DNA from: Reclinomonas americana ATCC 50394
Taxonomy: Eukaryota > Jakobida > Jakobea > Jakobida
DNA: 64,000 nt
Assembly (NCBI GenBank): GCA_048213135.1
Contig: PS015099.1
Span: forward strand, 122,128-186,127
Direction of reading: 5' to 3'
The notes under the pieces are model-generated. The model was not told where the DNA came from and made no database searches. It saw only the letters and a list, made by a program, of their open reading frames with translations. A program made the position numbers and the translations under genes. Numbering within the stretch: the first letter of the stretch is position 1; every line of letters begins with the position of its first letter. Of this stretch, positions 47,001-59,578 are shown piece by piece.

Positions 47001-48044
47001 GAGCAAGCCTACTATGCGTGTTTGTAACAGAGAGAGAGAGAGAGAGACAGAGTTGCTGGCACACATTTTCGCTCACCTCCAAATGGTGCCCCGAGTGCCG
47101 CACACACTCCAGCGGCGGCAGCCGCACCCAAAAGTTGCGTATGGAGAACATCATTCTACGTAAGATGACAAGCTAACGGGTAGGAGTACGGTATTGCAGC
47201 AGTGGTGCAACAAAACACAACACGAAACGGTGAGCAGCTGGCGGAAGAAAGGCAGTCGTGCACTGCAACGGCGTGGGAATCAATTGCCACGACAGGCGTC
47301 GGAAGGCATACGGACGCAACATGTTATGTGCTAAGCAAATGGCAATGTGGACCAAGGGACCCACACGACCAACATAAAGCGCTGCACCGAACACAACATG
47401 AGAAACTCATACACAGCCGCCCACTAAGAATAGACAGGCACACACACAAACACACACCGCTAGCAAGACTGCCGCAAACTCCCACCGTCTTCGCAATCAT
47501 GGTGCGAATAGACATGTATCGGTTCATGACAATGCCGGAGATGAGGCACTTGAGTTCGGGGATTCCACTACCTGCGTGGCAGAGGGAGACCTGTTCAGAC
47601 GTCTTAAAACTGAAGGGGCCTTGCTCAGGGACCAAGAGCTCGCCTGCAGCATCCCGCGATATGAACTGCACGGCGCACGGTGCCACAAGCACGAATGCCA
47701 AGCCCATTCCCACGTACACAGCATATCCCGCCCAGTAGCCACCGGCACCGTCACTGTCACGCACAGCCTGTACGACCCACGCTCGACCTGCGAGACGACC
47801 CGAATGAGAGGCTGCGAAAGATGAAGACAGAGCCTAATGTGTCTGCTAAATACAGAGGTATCTCTCAGTTTCATCTCCACCCCTCATTCTCTGTCTCTCT
47901 GTCGCAGACAAACTCTCCCAACATCACACCGTCGTCAGCTCGTTGTACGGCAACGTCGATGAGGATACCAAAGGCGCCGGTCAGCAAGCCCACCACCAGC
48001 AGGAACAGCACAATAACAAACGTCTGATTCCTGAGAGCTATCAT
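44072..48044 (-). CDS. CLC-family chloride channel, gating glutamate replaced by valine
   Basis: CLC proteins are homodimeric chloride channels or chloride/proton exchangers. Reading on the minus strand, the blocks occur in family order: first helix (FVIVLFLLVVGLLTGAFGIL, near 48030-47940), Cl- selectivity motif GSGIPELKCLISG (exon ending at 47571), GRVGPLVHIAICLAH (about 47330-47380), LGAPFG and LLFSVEVTTTFYF (about 47080-46960), a long linker helix block (46850-46560), VTQPIPSGVFVPLYVLGSLL (about 46250-46180), STSIIVFELSGDLSYFLPVL (about 45720-45655), then two CBS domains (VAADVMRTLTLITVEETTSL near 45390; HVFVTSAGGHLLGVVTKKDL to the stop at 44072). EVTTTFY and VHIA point to the plasma-membrane ClC-1/2-like branch. 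The N-terminus is probably incomplete: the exon containing the first helix may begin at an acceptor, with an upstream exon in or beyond the gap 48538-49038. Confidence 0.88.
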
Positions 48045-48391
48045 CACAACGGGTGAGTGTGTGTCACGCACACACATATGTAGAGAGAGAGACAGACAGT
48101 CACACACACAGGGATAACAGGGACAGAGAGACAGTCATACACAGACACAGAAACCGCAGACACACGCCATCTACACACTAGCACACGCACACACGCTCAC
48201 ATACACACACACACACAGAGAGAGAGGTAGTCAGTTGAGACCATAGACTCACATATAGTGAGATTAAGACTCGTTGAGACAGTCAGTCACACAGTGAGAC
48301 ACGCAGCCAGCACAGACACAGATACACAAGATAGACACACTCACAGAGAGTCACACAGAGACACAAGCACAGACAGATATACAAACAAAAA

Positions 48392-48427
<36 letters not shown>

Positions 48428-49038
48428 TCATACGTACATACAAATATACACCAGTGAGGCAGAGAGGGAGAGACTGAGAGAGAGAGAGAGGAGGGACAGA
48501 CAGACACGAAGCCAATACACACACATACACACACACANNNNNNNNNNNNNNNNNNNNNNNNNNNNNNNNNNNNNNNNNNNNNNNNNNNNNNNNNNNNNNN
48601 NNNNNNNNNNNNNNNNNNNNNNNNNNNNNNNNNNNNNNNNNNNNNNNNNNNNNNNNNNNNNNNNNNNNNNNNNNNNNNNNNNNNNNNNNNNNNNNNNNNN
48701 NNNNNNNNNNNNNNNNNNNNNNNNNNNNNNNNNNNNNNNNNNNNNNNNNNNNNNNNNNNNNNNNNNNNNNNNNNNNNNNNNNNNNNNNNNNNNNNNNNNN
48801 NNNNNNNNNNNNNNNNNNNNNNNNNNNNNNNNNNNNNNNNNNNNNNNNNNNNNNNNNNNNNNNNNNNNNNNNNNNNNNNNNNNNNNNNNNNNNNNNNNNN
48901 NNNNNNNNNNNNNNNNNNNNNNNNNNNNNNNNNNNNNNNNNNNNNNNNNNNNNNNNNNNNNNNNNNNNNNNNNNNNNNNNNNNNNNNNNNNNNNNNNNNN
49001 NNNNNNNNNNNNNNNNNNNNNNNNNNNNNNNNNNNNNN

Positions 49039-49087
<49 letters not shown>

Positions 49088-49141
49088 AACTCTCTCTGCC
49101 TGTCTCCCCCCCTCACCGACACCGCCTCCCTCGACGCACAG
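48045..49141. repeat. CA-, GA- and CT-rich intergenic or intronic region with 501-N gap
   Basis: Left of the gap (48538-49038) the plus strand is CA-rich (CACACA, CACAGAGA) including a (CA)n run near 48394-48425; right of it is a (CT)n run at 49039-49083. It separates the divergent CLC and 49142 genes and may hide 5' exons of either. Confidence 0.7.
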
Positions 49142-49627
49142 ATTGACGCGCCTCCCCGCGTACGCCTTGTGTCGTTTGCCACAGGCGACAATGTGCGTCG
49201 GAGTCGCTATTCGTGCACTCCTTTTGCTTTGCTCATACACGATGCGCATGTCTCCTATGTTACAGGAGAATGTGGTAATGGGAATTGCGGATCCCCAACT
49301 GGCGCACTTCGCTATCGGGCCTGGGGTCGCTCGCGCACGCACTTCGACGGCTGTGCAGCCCATGGCCCTGGCCGAGGCACCGACGGTGGTCGATGTCCAC
49401 AAGGAGCATCCCTACGACGTGGCCGATTTCATGGCGTCCACGCGCGTGGTTAGCAAGAGTGCAGCGCACGATGAACGTGAGGTGCGGTGCCAGATGGTGA
49501 TGCGCCATTTGATGTGCGTTACTCACATGCACCGTTCAGGCCAAGGTGGCTGGTCCCTTTCATGACCTGGTGCAGCACGTACATGTCATTACCATCAAGC
49601 GCTCGCGGTGGGGCCGTCTTGCTGACG
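49142..49627 (+). CDS. Fragment of an unrecognised gene
   Basis: Three consecutive exons keep phase with good splice sites: 49142-49192 (17 codons), 49266-49481 (72 codons), 49540-49627. They read as ordinary protein: VRLVSFATGDN, ENVVMGIADPQLAHFAIGPG, VVDVHKEHPYDVADFMASTR, KVAGPFHDLVQHVHVITIKR. The next intron starts with GTTGCG at 49628 and runs into (CT)n, (GT)n and a 218-N gap (49795-50012). A possible downstream exon begins after CAATCAG at 50126, but I could not phase it. The 5' end lies in or beyond the gap at 48538-49038. I do not recognise the family; the frame and phase agreement are the only support. Confidence 0.5.
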
Positions 49628-49648
49628 GTTGCGTCGTCTTCCTTGGCG

Positions 49649-50100
<452 letters not shown>

Positions 50101-50179
50101 CTGACTGTCGGTCTTTACTCAATCAGGACGACGATGTCCTGGCTCTTTTTTCTGCCTACACTAGCCGATACACGAATTG

Positions 50180-51077
50180 CGCGCAACAACAACAACAACA
50201 ACAACAACAATTCATTCACCAACAAACAAGCAACAGCTGTCTTGATGACCAAGTTCAACCATATCCAAAACTTCAACACAGACACCAATCTTGAGGCAGC
50301 AGCAGGTTCCTTGTGTGCGTGTACATGTGTTCGCTCTCGCTGCGGAGCTCCGAACAAAACGAGAACTGCGATCTTCACCGCATAAGCGTGGTCAGCAGCC
50401 TGCGAATGCAGCTGCAACAATGAAGTCCTGGACCCCACCGCCAAAACGCGATTGCTTGTACATGTACATGTTTAGAGAATTCCTGTAGTTTGCGCCTTGG
50501 TCACTGTCGGTAAGGGATTTGTGGACATCTGATCTTGAGCAATAACAACAACAACAACAACAACTGCGCCCACCACCAGCCACCACCGATATGAACCCCA
50601 TCAACAACATTACAAGCTCTCTTGTGTGTTTCAACCACGCCACACCACCACTGTTTGCTTTTTTGCTTTGCCTGCTTCACGGATCCGGACCCGGCTTTGC
50701 TTTGTTTGCCTGGCTTATGGCCTTGTCCCAAATTCGATGTGCCGTGTACGATCGCAGAAAACGCTATGCGTCAAGTCCACTGTTCAACCACGCTTTATGC
50801 TGTGAAGATCACACTTCTTGATCTTTGTTTCGATCTCGACGTCGACTTGTTCGCGATCGGATCTCCGACAGTGAACACACGCGCGCAAGGAACCAGCTGC
50901 GCTCTGCCTCAAGACTGGCGTTTTTGTTGATAATTGGAATATGGCCGGAGTTGGTCATCGCAGCTGTCGCAGCGTAGATTTTGTTGGCGAGTGAGGTTTC
51001 ATGCATCCAACGAACGCGCGAATTCCCGCGCATTTTTTCGTTTACGTTGTTTGCATTTTCCCCCGTGCGAACAAACA
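50180..51077. other. Intergenic region with two (CAA)n tracts
   Basis: CAA trinucleotide runs occur at about 50185-50210 and 50542-50562. An 11-base palindrome-like GTACATGTACATG lies near 50458. No open frame resembles a known protein and no RNA gene is evident. The signal-peptide exon of the NHL gene starts at 51078. Confidence 0.5.
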
Positions 51078-51694
51078 ATGCGTCGTCACGCGCTCCCTCT
51101 CCTCTTTCTCTCTCTTCTCTGCATTGCTTGTGTCGCCCATGTGGCATACGGTGAGTGACATGCGCACGCACACAAGGAGCACAAAGCGCAGTGCTCTGTG
51201 CGATCGTTTTAGTATGTTCAGAATGGCATTCATCACACACACACACGCATCACTCCGCTTTGCTGTCGTGGCGCACGTCTTCGTCCTTCGCATCATGCGT
51301 GTGCAGCGTGGCAGCCTTGAGAGAGGGTCTTTGGGGTGGGCATGGGCGCGAAAAACTTTCTCCACATGTCCGCCCCACGCACTGCACTCTCTCAGTTTGT
51401 TAGTCTCGTGCCTGCACGGTTTTGACACACTCGTGCGTGCCACAGTGAGAGCGCACACCGAGAGAGGGAGAGAGGGTGATGAGATGACAAATTATACGGA
51501 GTTATAAGTGAAAAATGGTGCATCTGTGTGTGCGTGTGTGTGTGTGTGTGTTTGTGCGTGTGCGTGTGTGCGTGTGTGTTTGTGCGAGGGAAGGCGTGTA
51601 TGTGAGTGAGCGCGGGGGTGTCTCACGCACTTGATTCATTTTNNNNNNNNNNNNNNNNNNNNCTCCCTCCTTCCTTCGTCTCGTCCTCCTCCTC

Positions 51695-51749
<55 letters not shown>

Positions 51750-53494
51750 TTTCCCGTTGTCTTTTGCTTTCCGTCGCCGCTGATCGCTTCCACCACCCAG
51801 GCCGACAACGACGCCGTTCGCAAAGTGACGCCAGATCGAACGACGTCCACCTTGGTGGACAACAGCACCAATTTGAATGGCTCGCCTCTGATCGACAGTG
51901 CTTTCAGTGTCGCCTACGATTCGTCGTCGCAGTACGTGTACTTCAGCTCGTACAACACGCACACCATTCGGTACGTGTGTGAGCACTCGACTTGCGTCTT
52001 GTCAATGCGTGACGTAAACTCTTCTGACTTGTCGACAATTATAGACGGATCAAGAGTGACGGGAGTGGCGCGATAGTCTTCTGCGGACAGCACAATACGA
52101 GCGGGGCCGTCGATGGCGATTGTTCGACGACGGCTACATTCAATCAGCCATCTTCGTTTGCGGTGGACCAGGCACGCAATATGCTGTACGTTGGCTCTGA
52201 TACCGACAGGGTTGTTCGACAAATCAATCTGACCACGAATCAAGTGACGACGATTGCGGGCACTGGGGCGACTGGATCTGATGACGGGGCTGCGCTCAAT
52301 GCGACTTTCCAGTCGACAATCAGCGTGGTTCTGGATGTGACGCGCAATGTGTTGTACGTTGCCGAACGCGACTATGGCAGCGTCCGCCAGCTCGACCTGT
52401 TAAGCATGAACGTCTCGACCATTGTCAACGGCCCGAGTGGCAGTGTCAACGGGCCACTGGCAAATGCGCAATTCAACTTTGCGGTGAGTATCTTGCTTCT
52501 CTGCTGCGCTATGGTTTCTCTCGTGAGTCCAAAGGAATGGACTGACACGCTACTCTTGTGTGCAGTTTGGCATCATCGTCGACGGTAATCGGTTGTATGT
52601 CACCGGTGAGTCAGAAAATGAGCAGAGGGGAGGGCTTGTGAACTGCTGGAGGTATTGAGCATCTTACACGTGGGATTGTTGGTACAGACTTCAGCGCATG
52701 TGTGGTCCATCTCATCAAGTTGCAACCATCAACTGCACGGATCACGGCATCGCCGAGCACAACTGGGGCCGGCTTCCCCGCCTCGGTATCGAAAGCTGTT
52801 GCGCAGCTCAACAGCGGCGCGACGTACTACTTCCGTGCGGTGACTGTGTTGTCCGACTCGACGGTGCTTACCGGATCGACACTGTCGTTTACGAGTGCGT
52901 CCGCGTTTGTGTGTGGGGTGCTTTGTGCGTGTATTGATGGACTGATAGTACTCACACTGGACGTATGTGTTGTGCAGCATCTGGCGCACTGACGACAGGG
53001 TTCTCGCCGACGTCGATTGCGGCGACGACGAGCAATGTGCAGATTGTGGTGACGGGTGTGAACTTGTTGGCGAGTGACGTGGTGCAGGTGGAGTCGGGGG
53101 CAACATGCAGCGGCAGTGGGACGGCGCTGACGCACGTGTCTGTGTCGAGTGACGGGACTACGAAAACTGTCAAGACTCCGAGTCCGTCGACGGCACTGAC
53201 GAATGGATTGTACTCTGTGTGGTACGTGGCTGTTGAAGTATGAGAGGGAGAGAGAGAGAGAGAGAGGAGGAGAGGAGGAGAGGAGGAGGAGGGAAGGAGG
53301 AGGAGGAGAGAGAGGAGAGAGAGAGAGAGAGAGAGGAGGAGAGNNNNNNNNNNNNNNNNNNNNNNNNNNNNNNNNNNNNNNNNNNNNNNNNNNNNNNNNN
53401 NNNNNNNNNNNNNNNNNNNNNNNNNNNNNNNNNNNNNNNNNNNNNNNNNNNNNNNNNNNNNNNNNNNNTCGTCGTTCGTCGTAGTACGTACGTA

Positions 53495-53544
<50 letters not shown>

Positions 53545-56500
53545 CTCCATCTCGTGGATACGACAGCTGCACTTGCGACGAGCAGCGCGGCGACTGCAGT
53601 GTCTACGTACACGGCGACGGTGAATGGGTCGATCACGAACAACTCTGGTGCGGCGAGCAGCAACTATTTCGAGTTGGCGCGATCGAGCAGTGATTTCACG
53701 ACAGCGTCGTCGGTGACGACGTATGCTGGTACGCTGGGCACTCCTGGAACAACCAATGGACCGCTTGCGAGTGCGCTGTTCAATGATCCGCGAGTTATGT
53801 CTCTGCTTCCTGCATGATTGCTTGTGCTTATGAGCGACCGCGAATGATATTTCTCCTGACACTTGATTTCGTGATGCGTTCCGCAACTGCAGGCAATCGT
53901 TGGCGACTCTGAGGGCAACTTGTACTTGGTGGAAGCAGTGTTGCGTGCTTGTGCTGCGTCTTGCGCTGATGAGCCGGCGATAGGTTGTCGCTGAATCTCT
54001 CTCTCTCTCTCTCCTCCTCTCTCTCTCTCTCTGTGCACCCTTCGTTCCTGTCTTGAACATCTTCCCGTGTAATTGTATTTTGTCGTTCTGTTTCGTTTCA
54101 TCCGCTTCTGCTTGGCGGTTGGGTATTGATCTTCTGCGTCTCTGCGTGCTCACCCACTTGCCGTCGTAGTCGTCAAACAACGCCATTCGTCGCGTGTCGT
54201 CGACTGGGTACACGACATCACTGGTCACGAGCAGCAGTGCCACTCCCGCTCCAGACTTTATCTACAGTGTGGTGTACGACGCGGGCAACCAGGTGCTTTA
54301 CTTTTCCGAGTTGAACCAGCATACTGTAAGGTGAGGTGGCACGCAGCATGTGGAGTGTGTGAGAAGGAATGTGGAGCGTGTGCTTTGTATGTGGAGCGAT
54401 TGCCTTGATCAGTATTTGCAGTTGTCTATGTGATTAGCTCTTCCGCTTCCCGATGCATGTCCCTGACGCGGTATACGGAGTTTGAACGTATTTGCTCATA
54501 TCTGTATGTTTCCTCTTTTTCTAGGCGTGTGAACGCCGGCGGCTCGTCCATCACCTTGCTGTGTGGTCAATACGGCACTTTTGGTTCTGTAGACGGCGAC
54601 TGCTCTACCACAACTGCAACTTTCTTCAGCCCCGCCGGGCTGGCGTTGGATTTATCCGTCAACAAGCTGTATGTGGCTAGTGCTAGTACCTCAAAGGTTA
54701 GGCAGCTGGACTTGGCGGCGAGCCCACTGCAGCTTGGCACTCTTGTCGGCCAAGCCACCCAGGGGTACACTGTGGGCCCCGCTGCATCTGCGCTGTTCGT
54801 CGCCCTACGCGCGCTGTACCTCGACGAAGTGCGACGGATCCTGTACATTGCTGACGGTTCAGTGGGCGTCAAGCAGCTGGATCTCAACACCATGGTCGTG
54901 TCGGCTCTCACTGTGCCTGCGCTGCGTGCGTCGTCTGTGGATGGACCGTTGACAGATGCCGTTGTAGCCTTCCCGGTGCGTGAATATCACTGCAACGTAG
55001 CTGGAAGTTTGATGAGATCTTTGTTTGCACTCGTATATATGTGTACTTCCCATGAATGTGTGTTGTGTGTATATCTGTGTGTGACTTTGTACATTGATGG
55101 AGCACGTATCTTGTTGTCGTTCGATGTTGTGTGTGAAACCAGTCACTATGTCAACAAAATAGCATGGGATTTAGAGGAGTGGATGTACAACATCATACAC
55201 TTTGCTGTTGCACTACGCGTGTAGCTGAGGCCTGCATCTTCTTTACAGTTTGGCATGTACTTGGCGCAAGGCAATCAACTCTATGTGACTGGTGAGTTGC
55301 AGAATTCCTTTTGCGCGCTTGGCTGATTGACGGCGACTGTCCCGTTCACTGTGATTCTTTGTATTAGAGTTTTCTGGTACTCCTGGAGCTGGTAACATCA
55401 TTCGATTGATCACGCTGCAGCCTGGAGAGTGCCGCATCACTGCCGGTCCATCGACAAGTGCGTCCGGCACAACCGCCAGCATCAGTGACGCCCTGTCGCA
55501 GCTGACGCCTGGATCGGCCAACTATTTCCGTGCGGTGACTGTGCTGTCGGATTCGACTGTGGTGGCTGGATCGACGCTGTCGTTCACGACGAGTTGCGTT
55601 GGCGGAGTGGGTGGTTCCCTTTGCGCGGCTCTTGTTGACTTTGCTCTCTTCCCGCGTCGTGATTAGATGTTGCACCGTCGACGACGAGCTTTTCGCCGAG
55701 CAGCATTACTGCGGAGACGAGTGGCGTGCAGATTGTTGTGACGGGCACTGCGTTGCAGACGTCAGATGTGGTGCAAGTGCAGGTGGGAGCGAATTGCACT
55801 GGCGGCGGCACAGCGCTGTCGTCGGTGTCTGTGGGCGGCGGCGGAACGACGAAGACGGTGCAGACGAGTGGCGTGTCACTGGCAGTGGGATCGTATGCTG
55901 TGTGGTGCGTTTTGTGATGGGGAGAAGCAAGAGAGAGTGAGAGAGTGAGAGAGAGGAGAAAATCCAGGGAGGCGGAGAGGGATGAGAAGAGTCGATACAT
56001 GAGATGTCAGTGCGGTTGTTTGCGAATTTGATTAAGAAAATGAGGGAGGTGATGAGGAAGAAAGAGGTGGCTGTTGTTAGAGGGTGTAGTTGTTGTGTTG
56101 GGTGTTTGCATTGACGAGTAGCTGGGGTCAATAGATAGACAGTGTGGAGCAAGATGGAAGTGGGAGAGTAAAGTATGGCGTCATCAAGCCGACTTGGTAC
56201 GAAACTGACTGTTTTTGACCTCCACAGCATCCAGTTTGGAGGAACGGGACTGTGGAGCACTGTGCCGGGGACGCTGACTGTTGGTGTGTTAACCTTCATG
56301 TGTTTTATAGAGTGCCATCTCTCTCTCTCTCTCTCTCTCTCCCCTTCTGCGTTTTTTGTAGATGCTCATGCTGATTTGTGGTGTGTGTGCAATGTGCAGT
56401 GGCTTTGGCGGAGTCGTTTTCGCCATCGTTAATACATCCGAACACTGCTGGCCAGACGGTGACAGTGACTGGGCGTGCGTTGACGGCAAGTGATACTGTG

Positions 56501-57998
56501 CGATTGGTGTCTGGCGGAACGTGCGTGAGTGGCACAACGACGTACAACATGACGAGTGGAGCGTTGGGTGGGTCGGCTGGAGCGCGCACGCTGACCGTGT
56601 CGACGGGCAACACCAGTCTCGCGGCCGGATCGTATCTTGTGTGGTTCGTTTGTTGCCCTCATTTTTGTTTCTCTTCGTGCACTGCTTGTGTGACAATCCT
56701 CGTGTTTGTGTTTGCAGTTACTTGTACGGCGGAACAGGGACGCCAGTGCAAGTTGGCAGCACATCGCTTCTCGTCAGCAACGGTGAGTTCATTTACTCAT
56801 GATAATATTAGCCAGCACACATGATTATTGACTGTCGTATTCTCGATCATATCAGCGTCGTCGGCAACGACAAACGCCGCGTCAGCAGTGTCGTCGCTCA
56901 CTGCGACACTGAATGGCCTGGTCACCAACGTTTCTGCTTCGGCCAGCAACAACTACTTTGAGCTCGCGGTCGACAGCGGGGATTTCTNNNNNNNNNNNNN
57001 NNNNNNNAGATGGATCACACACTCAGCAAGACCTGAACCCACAACGCCATGTAAGATGCTCTATCCGCCCGACAATTCACAGGACCTCCCTTTTCTTCTT
57101 CTTCCACTCACCGGTGGCGTACAGCCGATTACCGTTGACGACGACGCCAAACTGCACACAAGAGTTGCGCCTCAGTTCGTTGTGCTGGAATCACAATACA
57201 ACACAGCAAACGAAATCAATGAAGAACTACAAACCACATATTGCAACAGCGCACTCGCCAGTGGCCCGTTCACAGTGCCAGGCCCATGAACGACAGTTGA
57301 AACATCCATACTCGACAGGTCGAGTTGACGAATACTACCATGGCCGCCTTCGGCAACGTACAGCACATCGCGCGTGATATCCAGAGCCACGCCGAATGTC
57401 GACTGGAAAGTCGCACTGAGCGCAGCTCCGTCATCTGATCCAATCACCCCAGTGCCCGCAATCGTCGTCACTTGGTTCGTGGTCAGATTGATTTGTCGAA
57501 TTATCATACTGATGCCAGAGCCAACATACAGCATATTGCGTGCCTGGTCCACCGCAAAGGAAGATGGCTGATTGAATGTAGCCGTCGATAAACAATCGCC
57601 GTTGGTGGTGCCGCTCGTATTTTGATGTCCGCAAAACAACGTCGCGCCAGTTCCGTCGCTCTTGATGCGACTGTATACGCGAACCTAGAAATCAGAGTCC
57701 GCATAACAGTCAACGAGCGTANNNNNNNNNNNNNNNNNNNNNNNNNNNNNNNNNNNNNNNNNNNNNNNNNNNNNNNNNNNNNNNNNNNNNNNNNNNNNNN
57801 NNNNNNNNNNNNNNNNNNNNNNNNNNNNNNNNNNNNNNNNNNNNNNNNNNNNNNNNNNNNNNNNNNNNNNNNNNNNNNNNNNNNNNNNNNNNNNNNNNNN
57901 NNNNNNNNNNNNNNNNNNNNNNNNNNNNNNNNNNNNNNNNNNNNNNNNNNNNNNNNNNNNNNNNNNNNNNNNNNNNNNNNNNCGTACGTACGTACGTA

Positions 57999-58058
<60 letters not shown>

Positions 58059-59520
58059 CTCGTGGATACGACAGCTGCCCTTGCGACGAGCGCTGCGGCG
58101 ACAGCCGTGTCCACGTACACGGCTACAGTGAACGGGTCGATCACGAACAACTCTGGTGCGACGAGCAGCAACTATTTCGAGTTGGCGCGATCGAGTAGTG
58201 ATTTCACGACAGCGTCGTCGGTGACGACGTATGCTGGCACGCTGGGCACTCCTGGAACAACCAATGGACCGCTTGCGAGTGCGCTGTTCAACGATCCGCG
58301 AGTTACGTCTCTGCTTCCTGCGTGATTGCTTGTGCTTATGAGCGACCGCGAATGATATTTCTCCTGACACTTGATTTCGTGATGCGTTTGCACTGCAGGG
58401 CATTGTTGGCGACTCTAAAGGCGATTTGTACCTTGTGGAAGCAGGGTTGCGTGCCTTTGCTGCGTCTTGCGCCGATGAGCCGGCGATCACTTCTCGCTGA
58501 ATCTCTCTCTCTCTCCCCCTCTCTCTCTCCTATTCCTTGCTCTTGCGCAGCAATAACTGCATTCGGTTTATCGATGTGTCGTCGGGCATGGTGTCGACGT
58601 TTGCTGGTGTGTGTGGAGCAACTGGAGCATTGGTGGATGGTGTGGCGACTACGGCGCGGTTCAACGGGTTCGTGTGGTTTTTTCATTTGAGGCTGTCGTT
58701 AGATTGAGGTCGGAGTGTGTGTCTGACATGTCGTCGATAATGTTTCGTGCGTGTGTGCAGTCCACGAGGCCTCGCCATTGATCTGGAGTCGAGCACGCTG
58801 TTTGTTGCTGATGTGCGTGAGACACCGGGCGATTCGTTCGCCTTGTTTCTATGTCATGTGTACGCTAGTTACCACGATGCACACTTCTCGTTCCTTCTTG
58901 CCACCTTGCTGCGATTCTGTTGTTCTATTATGTCATTCCTTTTGAAAAAAACACGAATTCTCTTTATCTTGACTTGGCTGTAAACTGTTGGCCATGTGCG
59001 TCTCTGTGAACTCACTTCTGTTTTCACAGTCATCAAACAACGCACTACGACGAGTGTCGTCGACTGGGTACACAACGACGCTGGTCACGAGCAGTAGTGC
59101 GACACCGGCTCCGGACTTCATCTACAGTGTGGTGTACGACGCGGGCAACGAAGTGTTGTACTTTTCCGAGTTCATCCAGCATGCTGTGCGGTGAGTGGCT
59201 GGTGGAAAGTAAGCCTGGAGCAGCAGAGTGCAAGAGAGATTTTATTTATCAGTGAGTTGGTAGGATAATGTCAGAAAGTGCCAGGCTGACCATCTCTTTT
59301 GTGGCTTTCGTGTTTGTGGTGGTCTTTTTCGACGGGGTTTCTATCTCTATGTCATTTGCGTTTACTGAACCCTCTGTGTNNNNNNNNNNNNNNNNNNNNN
59401 NNNNNNNNNNNNNNNNNNNNNNNNNNNNNNNNNNNNNNNNNNNNNNNNNNNNNNNNNNNNNNNNNNNNNNNNNNNNNNNNNNNNNNNNNNNNNNNNNNNN
59501 NNNNNNNNNNNNNNNNNNNN

Positions 59521-59578
<58 letters not shown>

